The notes beneath the pieces were generated by a model that searched no databases, had not been told where the DNA came from, and saw nothing but the letters and a program-made list of their open reading frames with translations. From Acrocarpospora catenulata (GTDB taxonomy: Bacteria > Actinomycetota > Actinomycetes > Streptosporangiales > Streptosporangiaceae): a stretch of DNA of 53,050 nt. The stretch is taken from the NCBI RefSeq assembly GCF_018476525.1, contig NZ_JAHCST010000064.1, positions 1-53,050 on the forward strand, in the 5' to 3' direction. Shown one piece after another: positions 7,710-16,704 of this stretch. How positions within the stretch are numbered: position 1 is the first letter of the stretch; each line of letters begins with the position of its first letter. Both the position numbers and the translations under genes were made by a program.

Positions 7710-7736
7710 GGGGCCGCCGACAGCGTCGGCGGCCCC
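7710..7736 (-). terminator. hairpin at the 3' end of purM
   Basis: Eleven bases (7710-7720) pair perfectly with 7726-7736 around CAGCG, ten bases after the purM stop. It has no T-run in the minus direction and is probably the purFM transcript end. Confidence 0.6.
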
Positions 7737-7746
7737 TGAAGCGCGG

Positions 7747-8778
7747 TCAGACGTACCGGGCCTGGCCGGTGCCGGAGGCCACCTCGCCGAGGATGTAGGC
7801 GGGGAGGCCGCGGGACGCCAGGAGGGCGAGGGCGTTGGTGACCTCGGCGGCGGGGAGGATGGCGCACATGCCGATGCCGAGGTTGAAGGTCTGGTCCATG
7901 TCGGGTTGCGGGATTCGGCCCCGGGTGGCGAGGGCCTCGAAGATGGGAGGCGGGGTCCAGGCGGAGCGGGTGAGGAGGGCGTCCGCCGTACCGGGAAGGG
8001 AACGCGAGAGGTTGGCGCAGAGGCCGCCGCCGGTGATGTGGGCGAAGGCGTGGACGGGGACCGCGTCGAGGAGAGCCAGGCAGTCCTGGGAGTAGATGCG
8101 CGTGGGTTCGAGAAGTTCCTCACCGAGGGAGCGGGAGAGCTCGGGAAGGGTGGCGTCCAGGTCCAGGTCGGCGGTTCTGAGGACGTGCCGGACCAGGGAG
8201 TACCCGTTGGAGTGCACCCCGGAGGAGGCCATGCCGAGCACGAGGTCACCGGGCCGCACGAGATGCGGCCCGAGCAGGCGGTCGGCTTCCACGGCTCCGG
8301 TGCCCGCCCCGGCGAGATCGTACTCATCGGGCCCCATGGCACCGGGGTGCTCCGCGGTCTCCCCACCGATCAACGCACAACCGGCGAGCCGGCACCCTTC
8401 CGCGACACCCCCCACAATCTCCGCGATGCGCTCCGGCACCACTTTCCCGCACGCGATGTAGTCGGTCATGAAGAGCGGTTCCGCCCCACAGACCACCAGA
8501 TCATCGACAACCATCCCGACCAGATCGATTCCGATCGTGTCGTGCTTGTCCATGCGCTGGGCCAGCATGACCTTGGTGCCCACACCGTCGGTCGAGGTGG
8601 CCAGCAACGGCCGCCGGAACCGCAGCAGCGCCGACACGTCGAACAACCCGGCGAACCCGCTCGCGTCGTCCAGGACCTCCGGTCGCCGCGAGCGCGCCAC
8701 CTTCGATTTCATCAACTCGACGGCACGATCCCCGGCCGCGATGTCCACCCCGGCAGCGGCGTACGAGCCCGAACTCAT
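7747..8778 (-). CDS. purM: phosphoribosylformylglycinamidine cyclo-ligase (AIR synthetase)
   Basis: The product is 343 aa, normal PurM length. It closes FGAM to AIR with ATP, the fifth step of purine synthesis. Signatures seen are the N-terminal YAAAGVDIAAGDRAVELMK, TSTDGVGTKVMLA, GIDLVGMVVDDLVVCGAEPLFMTDYIACGK, GGETAEHPG and HITGGGLCANLSRSLP. ATG 8778 overlaps the end of purF by four bases, so the two are translationally coupled. PurL and PurQ, which supply its substrate, are encoded at 33670-36602. Confidence 0.97.
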   Translation of the reverse strand: MSSGSYAAAGVDIAAGDRAVELMKSKVARSRRPEVLDDASGFAGLFDVSALLRFRRPLLATSTDGVGTKVMLAQRMDKHDTIGIDLVGMVVDDLVVCGAEPLFMTDYIACGKVVPERIAEIVGGVAEGCRLAGCALIGGETAEHPGAMGPDEYDLAGAGTGAVEADRLLGPHLVRPGDLVLGMASSGVHSNGYSLVRHVLRTADLDLDATLPELSRSLGEELLEPTRIYSQDCLALLDAVPVHAFAHITGGGLCANLSRSLPGTADALLTRSAWTPPPIFEALATRGRIPQPDMDQTFNLGIGMCAILPAAEVTNALALLASRGLPAYILGEVASGTGQARYV

Positions 8779-10211
8779 ACCTTGGCCTCCAGCACGTACT
8801 TGCCGACCTGCGCCTCGTCGATGGGAATCGGATAGTCCCCGTCGAAACAGGCACGGCACAACCGATTGGCCGGAATGGTGGTGGCCGCCGTCAGGCCTTC
8901 CAGCGAGATGTACCCGAGCGAGTCGGCCCCCAGCGACTGCCGGATCTCCTCCACGCTCAGCGAGCCCGCGATCAGCTCGGCCCGGGTGGCGAAGTCGATC
9001 CCGTAGAAGCAGGGCCAGGCGACCGGCGGCGAGGAGATCCGCACGTGCACCTCGGTGGCCCCCGCCTCGCGGAGCATCTTCACGATCGCCCGCTGGGTGT
9101 TCCCCCGCACGATCGAGTCGTCCACCACCACCAGGCGCTTGCCCTGCACGATCTCGCGCAGCGGGTTCAGCTTCAGCCGGATGCCCAGCTGCCGGATGGT
9201 CTGCGACGGCTGGATGAAGGTCCGCCCCACGTACGAGTTCTTCACCAGCCCCTGCCCGTACGGGATGCCGCTCTGCTCGGCGTACCCGATGGCGGCGGGG
9301 GTGCCGGACTCCGGGGTCGGGATGACCAGGTCGGCGTCCACGGGATGCTCCCGCGCCAGCCGCCGCCCCACCTCGACCCGGGTGGCCTGCACGCCACGCC
9401 CGGCGATCGAGGTGTCCGGCCGGGCCAGGTACACGTACTCGAACAGGCACCCGCGGGGTTCGGCGAGCGCGAACCGCTGGGAGCGGACCCCGCGCTCGTC
9501 GATGGTGATCAGCTCGCCGGGTTCGATCTCCCGGGTGAAGACCGCGCCCACGATGTCCAGCGCCGCGGTTTCCGAGGCGACCACCCAGCCGCGCTCCAGC
9601 CGCCCGAGCACCAGCGGCCGCACGCCCTGCGGGTCGCGCGCCGCGTAGAGCGTCTTCTCGTTCATGAACACCAGCGAGTACGCCCCCCTGACCTGGGGAA
9701 GCAGCTCGGCCGCGGCGTCCTCGATGGGCCGGGAGCCGTCCCTGGCCAGCAGCGCGGTGAGCACCTCGGTGTCGGTGGTGGCCCTGGTCGTGCCCGGCGC
9801 GAGCCGCTCGGCCAGCGCGGCGGTGTTGATCAGGTTGCCGTTGTGCGCCAGCGCGAGCCCGCCCACCTCGGTGGAGCTCAGTGTGGGCTGGGCGTTCTCC
9901 CAGACACTCGATCCGGTGGTGGAGTAACGGCAGTGGCCGATGGCCAGGTGGCCCCGGAGCGTGCCCAGCACCGATTCGTCGAAGACCTGTGCGACCAGGC
10001 CCATGTCCTTGTAGACGAGGATCCGGGTGCCCTCGCTGACCGCGATGCCCGCGGACTCCTGGCCGCGGTGCTGCAACGCGTACAACCCGTAGTAGGTGAG
10101 TTTGGAGACGTCTTCCCCTGGGGCCCAGACGCCGAAGACGCCACACGCGTCCTGTGGGCCTTTGTCCAGCGGGTCAAGGTTATGGCTCAGTTGGCCGTCG
10201 CCCTTCAGCAC
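8775..10211 (-). CDS. purF: amidophosphoribosyltransferase
   Basis: The product is 478 aa. It makes phosphoribosylamine from PRPP and glutamine, the committed purine step. A short propeptide (1-22) precedes the catalytic Cys23 in DACGVFGVW. The glutaminase part contains CRYSTTG and HNGNLIN. The PRPP loop is VVVDDSIVRGNT at about 361-372. Four cysteines (255, 401, 452, 455) fit the [4Fe-4S]-type PurF of Bacillus. No ribosome site precedes GTG 10211. Instead TAGACT lies seven bases upstream, so a leaderless transcript is likely. It overlaps purM by four bases. Confidence 0.96.
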   Translation of the reverse strand: MLKGDGQLSHNLDPLDKGPQDACGVFGVWAPGEDVSKLTYYGLYALQHRGQESAGIAVSEGTRILVYKDMGLVAQVFDESVLGTLRGHLAIGHCRYSTTGSSVWENAQPTLSSTEVGGLALAHNGNLINTAALAERLAPGTTRATTDTEVLTALLARDGSRPIEDAAAELLPQVRGAYSLVFMNEKTLYAARDPQGVRPLVLGRLERGWVVASETAALDIVGAVFTREIEPGELITIDERGVRSQRFALAEPRGCLFEYVYLARPDTSIAGRGVQATRVEVGRRLAREHPVDADLVIPTPESGTPAAIGYAEQSGIPYGQGLVKNSYVGRTFIQPSQTIRQLGIRLKLNPLREIVQGKRLVVVDDSIVRGNTQRAIVKMLREAGATEVHVRISSPPVAWPCFYGIDFATRAELIAGSLSVEEIRQSLGADSLGYISLEGLTAATTIPANRLCRACFDGDYPIPIDEAQVGKYVLEAKV

Positions 10212-10224
10212 ATGCTTGAGTCTA
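10212..10224 (-). promoter_or_regulatory. purF -10 element for a leaderless mRNA
   Basis: On the minus strand TAGACT (10224-10219) is followed by seven bases and then GTG. A -10 to start-codon distance of this size means transcription would begin at or next to the start codon. The -35 is weak. Confidence 0.5.
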
Positions 10225-10372
10225 TTTCGGCCTCGCCGCTGCTCGGACACCCGGGTACGGAATACCCGGTCAAACCATCGACCTGGCTTTGCCGTGTCGG
10301 CTCCGATCGGCCTCCCGCGTAACGGGAGTCTGGGATCTCCGGCATGCGCAGATTCCGTCGGGGGAGAAGATC

Positions 10373-11755
10373 GTGAGCACACCAGAGGACCCCAAGCAGA
10401 ACGACCCGTGGCGGGACCCGAGACACGCCAAGCCCGATGACTCGCCCACCCCGCCCGACCGGGTGACCGGGCCCAACTCGTGGCAGGAACCCGACCAGGA
10501 ACGCCCTTGGTCGGCCCCGGCCTCCTCCGGCGCGCCCTGGCACGGCACCGCGCCCGAGCCGCCGCCAAGCGCCTCGGACTGGGCGTTTCCCCAGCCGACC
10601 CTCCAGCAGGAGTCCCAGGGCGGCCACTATCCGGGCCAACCGCCCGGTCCGTACGCGGAGCCCCAGCCCGGCCACCACCAGGACGCCCAGGTGTATCCCC
10701 AGCCGAGTCCCCCGTCGCCCGAATCCCGGCCCGGATATCAGCCGATATTTCCGACAGACCCGCCGATCCCCCCGCGCCAGCAACCCACCTTCGCCCCGCA
10801 CGAACAACCCGGTCAGCCCTCCACTGCGGGCGACGCGGCCAGCCCCAGCAACGGCATGCACTGGGCCAACGGCGTCAACGACCGCCCCGCGACAGACCCG
10901 AAGGACCCGTACGACTGGCGCCAGCCCCACGAGCCCGACCGCGAGGACCTCTACGCCGACTTCGGCACCCAGAGCCAGCCTCTCCCCGGCTGGCCGACCA
11001 GTCCGCACGGCGAATGGGGCTACCCGGCCTCGGCGGGCGAGATCACGGCCCCGTACGGCCGATCCGTCGGCGACCCCTACGGAACCCACGTGGGCGAGGC
11101 CACCCAGACGTTCGCGGCGAACACCCCCGACCACGCCAGACCCGCCTTCAAGATCCCCGGCGAGGAACCCGCACCGCCCCCGCCGGGCCCCCCGGGACAG
11201 CCCTATGCCGCGCCTGGCCGGCCGGAGGGCCCCTTCGGGCGCCCCGAGGCCACACCCGCCCAGCCGGAGCCCGGCCCGCAGGCCGCCCAGCCCGGCCCGT
11301 ACGGCGGGACCTATGGCCAGGAATATCCCCGTACGGAGGGCCCGGAGGCGTTCAGCGGCTACCCCGGCCAGCCGGTCTACCCGCCCCCGCCGGGCGGCAC
11401 GCCGTACCCGCCCGGGGGAGGCCAGCCGCCGGGCACGCGCGGCGGGCTCGGCACGGCGGCGCTGGTGCTGGGGATCGTCAGCCTCGTGCTGCTGTTCTTC
11501 TGCGGCCTGGGCCTGGTCACCGCGATCGTCGGGATCATCATCGGCATCGTGGCGGTCAACAAGAGCTCCAACCGCACCCGCGCCATCATCGGCATCGTGC
11601 TCAGCGTCGTCACTCTGGTGCTAGGCGCGATCTTCAGCGCCATCCTGTTCAGCTGGATCAGGAACAAGGGCATCGACGAGTGCTTCGACCGGACCCTGCA
11701 CCCGACCCAGGAATCCACCCAGCGCTGCCTGGAGCGCAAGTTCGAGCAGCCGTAG
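10373..11755 (+). CDS. proline-rich DUF4190 membrane protein
   Basis: The product is 460 aa. Residues 1 to about 350 are low-complexity and rich in Pro, Gly, Gln and Tyr (repeats such as PYPPGG, GQPY, PEGPFG) and should be a disordered cytoplasmic tail. Two hydrophobic helices follow (GTAALVLGIVSLVLLFFCGLGLVTAIVG and IIGIVLSVVTLVLGAIFSAILF), typical of DUF4190, then a short tail with two Cys (DECFDRT, RCLERKF). GTG 10373 follows GGGGGAGAAG. It is divergent from purF. Members of this group are common in actinomycetes; the role is unknown. Confidence 0.85.
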   Translation: MSTPEDPKQNDPWRDPRHAKPDDSPTPPDRVTGPNSWQEPDQERPWSAPASSGAPWHGTAPEPPPSASDWAFPQPTLQQESQGGHYPGQPPGPYAEPQPGHHQDAQVYPQPSPPSPESRPGYQPIFPTDPPIPPRQQPTFAPHEQPGQPSTAGDAASPSNGMHWANGVNDRPATDPKDPYDWRQPHEPDREDLYADFGTQSQPLPGWPTSPHGEWGYPASAGEITAPYGRSVGDPYGTHVGEATQTFAANTPDHARPAFKIPGEEPAPPPPGPPGQPYAAPGRPEGPFGRPEATPAQPEPGPQAAQPGPYGGTYGQEYPRTEGPEAFSGYPGQPVYPPPPGGTPYPPGGGQPPGTRGGLGTAALVLGIVSLVLLFFCGLGLVTAIVGIIIGIVAVNKSSNRTRAIIGIVLSVVTLVLGAIFSAILFSWIRNKGIDECFDRTLHPTQESTQRCLERKFEQP

Positions 11756-11796
11756 CACCTCGGCGGGCGGCACACGCCGCCCGCCGGGCTCAAATC

Positions 11797-12243
11797 TCAA
11801 AGAAGTGGCAAATATCCGGACAAGTCGGCTCGGGAGCCGCTGGCCCGGACCCGCCCGTCCCGTACCGCGTCCGCCCAGGAGACCACCCCGGTGGCCAGTT
11901 CCAGCCAGGTTCGCACGTCCACCTCCACCACATTGGGCGGAGTCCCCCGGGTGTGCCGGGGCCCCTCCACGCACTGCACCGCCGCGAACGGCGGCACCCG
12001 AACCTCCACACTCCGCCCGGGCGCCACCGAAACCAGAGCGTCCAGCAGATGCCGGACAGCCGCCCGCCCCGCCTCCCGAACCGGCACCAGCCCCGCCCGG
12101 TACGCCCGGAGCACCGCGGCCACACACGCCGCCCCCGGATCACCCCCGGCGAACGGCGCTTCCCCCAGCGCCGCCAGTTGCTCGTCGAGCGCCGCCCGGA
12201 CCTTCGCGGGATCAAGTCTGCGCGCCGCACTCATGCGAACCAT
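11797..12243 (-). CDS. SCP-2/sterol-carrier-like family protein
   Basis: The product is 148 aa and lacks a signal peptide. It has a helical N-terminal half ([17 protein letters not shown] through [10 protein letters not shown]) and an SCP-like C-terminal half with [16 protein letters not shown] and [44 protein letters not shown], the usual end of actinobacterial 'sterol carrier family' proteins found near purF. Neither ATG 12243 nor ATG 12234 has a ribosome site, so the start is uncertain by three codons. It probably binds a hydrophobic ligand; no substrate can be named. Confidence 0.8.
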   Translation of the reverse strand: MVRMSAARRLDPAKVRAALDEQLAALGEAPFAGGDPGAACVAAVLRAYRAGLVPVREAGRAAVRHLLDALVSVAPGRSVEVRVPPFAAVQCVEGPRHTRGTPPNVVEVDVRTWLELATGVVSWADAVRDGRVRASGSRADLSGYLPLL

Positions 12244-12271
12244 TGTGACTCATGAGACGGGCGTGACCAGG

Positions 12272-12304
12272 GTTCACCGAATGGGTAAACCTCGTTCACC
12301 TTCG
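12272..12304 (+). promoter_or_regulatory. PHO box upstream of phoX
   Basis: Three consecutive 11-bp direct repeat units start at 12272 (GTTCACC plus four bases), 12283 (GGGTAAACCTC) and 12294 (GTTCACC plus four bases). This is the known layout of the Streptomyces PhoP binding site (GTTCACC core, 11-bp period). It lies 84 bp before the PhoX start codon. Induction by phosphate limitation through PhoR-PhoP is inferred. Confidence 0.85.
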
Positions 12305-12387
12305 GTTTGGCCGGTAGCCGTACCGTCCCGGCGGGAAGCATGTGCGATGACGCGCTGCTTCCGTCCCGCGCAACTTTTGGAGGAGCT

Positions 12388-14481
12388 GTGGCGAATCCGT
12401 CACCGCGTAGAACGCTGCCGCTGCTTTCCACCCCGCACAAGGGTGGCCGCAGCTCTTTGACCTGTGCCTTCCGTTGTGGCAACGCGTGTGCCCACGAGGT
12501 GTCCAACCCCAGTGACAACGCCTATTTCGGCGACATCGTCACCGAGGCGCTGTCCCGTCGTGGCATGCTCCGGGCCGGCGCGCTGGGCGCCCTGGTGGTC
12601 TCGACCGGCCTGGTCGGCGCCGCGGCCGCGGTTCCGGCCGCCGCCGACCCCGGAGACAAGGTCAAGTACAAGGACGACGTCGTCGGCGGCAACGGCTCAG
12701 GGCACAGCACCGGCCTGACCTTCACTCCGGTCGCCCCGAACAAGCTGGACGCGTTGACCGTGCCCCCGGGCTACGACCAGTCGGTCGTGGTGCGCTGGGG
12801 TGACCCCGTGCTGCCGGGTGCTCCCGCCTTCAATTTCGACAACCAGACCGCCGACGCCCAGGCCAAGCAGTTCGGCTACAACTGTGACTTCGTGACGTTC
12901 TTCCCGCTGGGCAAGGACCGCGCGCTGCTCTGGGTGAACCACGAGTACACCGACGAGAACCTGATGTTCCGCGGGTACACCGACGGCACCGCCGCCACCC
13001 TGGAGCAGATCAAGATCGGCATGGCCGCGCACGGCGGCTCCCTGGTGGAGATCGAGCGCGTCGGCAAGACCGGCAAGTGGGCCCTGGTCACCAGCGGCCG
13101 CCGCAAGTACAACCGGCGCGTCACCCCGGCCACCGCGATGCGCATCAGCGGCCCGGCCGCCGGCAGCGCCCTGCTCAAGACCACCGCCGACCCGCAGGGC
13201 CGGACCGTCAAGGGCATGCTCAACAACTGCGCGGGCGGCACCACCCCGTGGGGCACCATCCTGACCGCCGAGGAGAACTGGAACCAGTACTTCGTCGGCG
13301 GCAACGGCGTGCCGGAGAACCAGAAGGCCAACCTCGCCCGGTACGGCGTGAGCACCACCACCGCCATCCCCAGCGGCAGCCGGCGCTTCGATCGCGTCGA
13401 GGAGCGTTTCGACCTCGCCAAGCACCCCAACGAGATCAACCGCTTCGGCTGGATCGTGGAGATCGACCCGTTCGACCCCGACTCGACCCCGATCAAGCGC
13501 ACCGCCCTCGGCCGCATGGCCCACGAGGCGGCCACCACCACCCTGGCCAAGGACGGCCGCCTGGTCGCCTACATGGGTGACGACTCGCGCTTCGAGTACA
13601 TCTACAAGTTCGTCTCCAAGGGCCGCTACATCCCCGGCCACGACCGCAACAACCGGGACCTGCTCGACGAGGGCACCCTCTACGTGGCCAAGCTCACCGG
13701 CGACAGCCCGGCCGCCGAGATCGACGGCTCGGGCAAGCTCCCCTCCGACGGCGCCTTCGACGGCTCCGGCGAGTGGATCCCGCTGGTCAGCGGCAACAAG
13801 TCGTTCGTGCCCGGGATGACCGCCGAGGAGGTGCTGGTCTTCACCCGGGTGGCCGCCGACAAGGTGGGCGCCACCAAGATGGACCGCCCCGAGGACATGG
13901 AGCGCAACCCGGTCAACGGCGCCGTCTACCTGGCCCTCACCAACAACACCAACCGGACCGCCGCCCAGGTGGACGAGGCCAACCCGCGCCCGTCCAACCG
14001 GCACGGCCACATCCTGGAGATCGTGGAGCAGAAGGACGACGCCGGCGCCCTCAAGTTCGCCTGGTCGCTCCCGCTGGTCTGCGGCGACCCCACCGACCCG
14101 AGCACCTACTTCTCGGGCTTCGACAAGACCAAGGTGTCGCCGATCTCCTGCCCGGACAACGTCGCCTTCGACAAGGACGGCAACCTCTGGATCGCCACCG
14201 ACGGCAACGCCCTGGGCACCAACGACGGCCTCTTCGTGATGCCGCTGAAGGGCAAGGAGCGCGGCTGGGTCCGGCAGTTCATGACCATGCCGTACGGCGC
14301 GGAGACCTGTGGCCCGCTGGTCACCGACGACCAGCGGAGCGTGTTCGTGGCGGTGCAGCACCCCGGTGAGATCACCGGCGCCACCCCGGACAACCCGTCC
14401 AGCCGCTGGCCGGACGGCGACCAGCCGCGCCCCTCGGTCGCGGTGGCCTGGCACAAGCAGGGCAAGAAGATCGGTTCCTGA
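12388..14481 (+). CDS. phoX: PhoX-family alkaline phosphatase, Tat-exported (DUF839)
   Basis: The product is 697 aa. Residues 26-34 have the CxxxCxxxC cluster (TCAFRCGNACAHEV) seen at the N-terminus of PhoX proteins. A twin-arginine signal SRRGMLRAGALGALVVS starts at 56, with cleavage probably near 87 (AAA-DP). The rest is a beta-propeller-type DUF839 region with TAEENWNQYF, MAHEAATT, MGDDSRFEYIYKF and RPEDMERNPVNGAVYLALTNNT. Family members are calcium/iron phosphomonoesterases that release phosphate outside the cell. GTG 12388 follows GGAGGAG. The PHO box supports the assignment and suggests phosphate control. Confidence 0.93.
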   Translation: MANPSPRRTLPLLSTPHKGGRSSLTCAFRCGNACAHEVSNPSDNAYFGDIVTEALSRRGMLRAGALGALVVSTGLVGAAAAVPAAADPGDKVKYKDDVVGGNGSGHSTGLTFTPVAPNKLDALTVPPGYDQSVVVRWGDPVLPGAPAFNFDNQTADAQAKQFGYNCDFVTFFPLGKDRALLWVNHEYTDENLMFRGYTDGTAATLEQIKIGMAAHGGSLVEIERVGKTGKWALVTSGRRKYNRRVTPATAMRISGPAAGSALLKTTADPQGRTVKGMLNNCAGGTTPWGTILTAEENWNQYFVGGNGVPENQKANLARYGVSTTTAIPSGSRRFDRVEERFDLAKHPNEINRFGWIVEIDPFDPDSTPIKRTALGRMAHEAATTTLAKDGRLVAYMGDDSRFEYIYKFVSKGRYIPGHDRNNRDLLDEGTLYVAKLTGDSPAAEIDGSGKLPSDGAFDGSGEWIPLVSGNKSFVPGMTAEEVLVFTRVAADKVGATKMDRPEDMERNPVNGAVYLALTNNTNRTAAQVDEANPRPSNRHGHILEIVEQKDDAGALKFAWSLPLVCGDPTDPSTYFSGFDKTKVSPISCPDNVAFDKDGNLWIATDGNALGTNDGLFVMPLKGKERGWVRQFMTMPYGAETCGPLVTDDQRSVFVAVQHPGEITGATPDNPSSRWPDGDQPRPSVAVAWHKQGKKIGS

Positions 14482-14493
14482 CCTGGATACGGC

Positions 14494-14522
14494 GATGCCC
14501 CCGGTTGCCGCCCGGGGGCATC
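14494..14522. terminator. bidirectional terminator between phoX and MFS gene
   Basis: GATGCCCCCGG (14494-14504) pairs perfectly with 14512-14522. It lies 12 bp after the phoX stop and 24 bp from the stop of the convergent exporter gene. Confidence 0.8.
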
Positions 14523-14546
14523 GCTCTGTCCTGCCTGAAATGTCGG

Positions 14547-15944
14547 TCACCCAACGGGTTCCAGCACGGGCGCCGGAGGCGTGGGAGCCGAGGTCCGGCG
14601 CAGCGCGTACAGGCTGACGGGCACCCCGATCGCCACGATGGCGGCGGCGATGAGCAGCGTGAACTGGTAGGCGTCCAGGAAGGCCGGCATCGTGGGCGCC
14701 GTCTGCCGGGCGTTCAGGATGGCCCCCAGGATGGTGATTCCGAGCAGCCCGAACACCTCGCGGGACACGTTCATCACCCCGGAGGCCACCCCGGCCCGCC
14801 CGGCCGGCATGGCGCCCAGGATCACGTTGGTGAGCGGGACCAGGAGGCCGGCCCCGACGCCGTACAGCAGGAACCAGGGGAGCAGGTCGAGGTAGCCGGA
14901 GCCCGCGCCGGCGCCGGAGAGGCCGCCGATGGCGGCGGCCATCAGGGCCAGGCTCAGCGCGACGGTCCTGGCGGTGCCCACCCGCTCGGCGATGCGGGAG
15001 GAGACGGTGGCGATGGCCGCCATCAGCAGCGCCATCGGCACGAACCCGGCGCCCGCCTCGGTGGGCGTGAACCCGAGCGCGTTCTGCAGGTAGATCGCGG
15101 TGAAGAAGTAGATCCCGAACACCCCGAACGCCATCAGGCCCATCGCCAGCAGGCCGCCGCTGAAGATCCGGTCCCGGAACAGCGACAGGTCGATCATCGG
15201 CTGCCGGGTCCGCGACTCGATCGTCAGGAAGGCCGCGAACGCGGCGGCGGCCACCCCGAAGGCGCCCAGGATCAGCCCGGACGACCAGCCTTCCGACTCG
15301 CCTTCGATGAGCGCGAAGGTGAGCGCGAGCAGCGCCACCGAGGAGGCGGCCAGGCCCGGCAGGTCGAGCCGGGTGCCGGTGGCCCGCAGGGTGGGCACCC
15401 GCATGGCGACGCCCGCCAGCACGGCGGTGACCAGGGCGATCGGCACGTTGATCAGGAAGATCCAGCCCCAGTCCACGTTGTCGCTGATCAGTCCGCCGGT
15501 GAGCGGTCCGACGGCCAGCGCCAGCGCGCCGACCGCGCTCCAGATGCCGACCGCGGTGGCCCGCTCCTTGGGATCGGGGAAGAGCCGGGGCAGCAGCGCC
15601 AGCGAGGACGGGGCCAGCAGGGCGGCTCCCACGCCCTGGACCGCCCGGGCCGCGATGAGGACCTCCTGGGACCCGGCCAGACCCGCCGCGACCGAGGCCG
15701 CGGTGAAGATCCCGAGCCCGGCGAAGAAGACCGTCCGGAGCCCGATCACGTCCGCCAGCCGCCCGCCGACCAGCAGCAGCCCGGCGAAGACCAGGATGTA
15801 CGCGCTGACGATCCACTCAAGCCCCGAGATGCTCAGCCCGAGGTCCCGTTGGATAGTGGGGAGTGCGACATTCACGACATTGTTATCCAAATAGGTCATG
15901 AACGTCGATAGCGCCACGGCGGTGAGCGCCAGCCATCTGTTCAT
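14547..15944 (-). CDS. MFS drug exporter, DHA2/EmrB-QacA type
   Basis: The product is 465 aa and hydrophobic throughout, fitting a 12-14-helix major facilitator. The start TAVALSTFMTYLDNNVVNVALPTIQRDLG is the motif D1 region of DHA2 drug:H+ antiporters. Motif A follows as GGRLADVIGLR, and the antiporter motif C region is WSAVGALALAVGPLTGGLI. ATG 15944 is preceded by AGGAGAGG. It is divergent from the TetR gene at 16024 across the operator array, so export of an inducing toxic compound is likely. Substrate unknown. Confidence 0.93.
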   Translation of the reverse strand: MNRWLALTAVALSTFMTYLDNNVVNVALPTIQRDLGLSISGLEWIVSAYILVFAGLLLVGGRLADVIGLRTVFFAGLGIFTAASVAAGLAGSQEVLIAARAVQGVGAALLAPSSLALLPRLFPDPKERATAVGIWSAVGALALAVGPLTGGLISDNVDWGWIFLINVPIALVTAVLAGVAMRVPTLRATGTRLDLPGLAASSVALLALTFALIEGESEGWSSGLILGAFGVAAAAFAAFLTIESRTRQPMIDLSLFRDRIFSGGLLAMGLMAFGVFGIYFFTAIYLQNALGFTPTEAGAGFVPMALLMAAIATVSSRIAERVGTARTVALSLALMAAAIGGLSGAGAGSGYLDLLPWFLLYGVGAGLLVPLTNVILGAMPAGRAGVASGVMNVSREVFGLLGITILGAILNARQTAPTMPAFLDAYQFTLLIAAAIVAIGVPVSLYALRRTSAPTPPAPVLEPVG

Positions 15945-15954
15945 CTCGCCTCTC

Positions 15955-16017
15955 CTGTACGGAGTACCTGTACGGTGTATATGTACAGTGGATAGGAGAA
16001 CTTGTACGTCGTATAGT
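15955..16017. promoter_or_regulatory. TetR operator array of 13-bp repeats and divergent promoters
   Basis: Three consecutive 13-bp repeats begin with TGTAC at 15956, 15969 and 15982. A fourth copy begins at 16003. CTGTAC (15968-15973) and GTACAG (15983-15988) also form a palindrome with a 9-bp spacer. TATAGT at 16012-16017 would be the -10 of the TetR gene, six bases before its GTG; the overlapping minus-strand TTGACA (16022-16017) may serve the exporter. Confidence 0.7.
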
Positions 16018-16023
16018 TGTCAA

Positions 16024-16704
16024 GTGGCACCTGAGAAGTTGAGCCGGGACACCGTGGTCGAGCAGGCGATCAAGATCGCCGACACCGAGGGCCTGGAGGC
16101 CGTCACCATCCGGCGGCTGGCCCAGGAACTCGGCGTCACGCCCATGGCCCTCTACTGGCATTTCAAGAACAAGGACCAACTGCTCGCGGCCCTGGCCGAA
16201 CACCTGTTCCGCGAGGTCATCCCCGAGTTCCCGCCGGACGCCCCCTGGCAGGTCCGGCTCCGCGCCATCGTCGAGGCGACGGTCGGGGTCATCCGCCGCC
16301 ACCCCGCGCTGACCAGCCTGCTGCCCTCGCTCAAGCAGTTGGACGTGACGAGCTTCCGGGTGGCCACCAACACCGCGCTGGAACTGCTCGCCCAGGCCGG
16401 GTTCGCGCTGGAGGAGGGCTTCCTGATCTCCGGCCACCTGCTGCACGGAGTGATCGCCCTGGTCGACGGCGCGCCCGGCTGCCCGCCCGGCGTCACCGGC
16501 GAGGAGGCCGTGGAGTGGCGTCGGCAGAAGCGCCTGAGTCTGGAGTCGCTACCCGCCGACCAGTACCCGTGCCTGGTCGAGTACGCCCGGACGCTGGTCG
16601 GGGAACCCGACCTGGATCGGTACTACGCCTTCGGCGTGGACCTGCTCATGAGCGGGGTGGAGGCGCTGGCGGCGAAGCCGCGGGAGCGGGCGGGCTGGAC
16701 CTAG
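16024..16704 (+). CDS. TetR-family repressor of the adjacent exporter
   Basis: The product is 226 aa. The N-terminal helix-turn-helix is at about 26-47 (VTIRRLAQELGVTPMALYWHFKNKDQLLAALAEHLF), followed by an all-helical ligand domain resembling the TetR_C group with tetracycline-repressor-like residues. GTG 16024 has no ribosome site and follows a -10-like TATAGT by six bases, which suggests a leaderless mRNA. It faces the exporter at 14547-15944 across the repeat array and probably represses both. Its 3' end overlaps the convergent MFS gene by 59 bp. Confidence 0.92.
   Translation: MAPEKLSRDTVVEQAIKIADTEGLEAVTIRRLAQELGVTPMALYWHFKNKDQLLAALAEHLFREVIPEFPPDAPWQVRLRAIVEATVGVIRRHPALTSLLPSLKQLDVTSFRVATNTALELLAQAGFALEEGFLISGHLLHGVIALVDGAPGCPPGVTGEEAVEWRRQKRLSLESLPADQYPCLVEYARTLVGEPDLDRYYAFGVDLLMSGVEALAAKPRERAGWT

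Noticed and set aside
12697-15816. 1039-codon minus-strand frame opposite phoX
   Set aside because: It is antisense to a clear Tat phosphatase and runs into the MFS gene in another frame. It is low-complexity Gly/Ala/Arg/Val sequence with no motifs.
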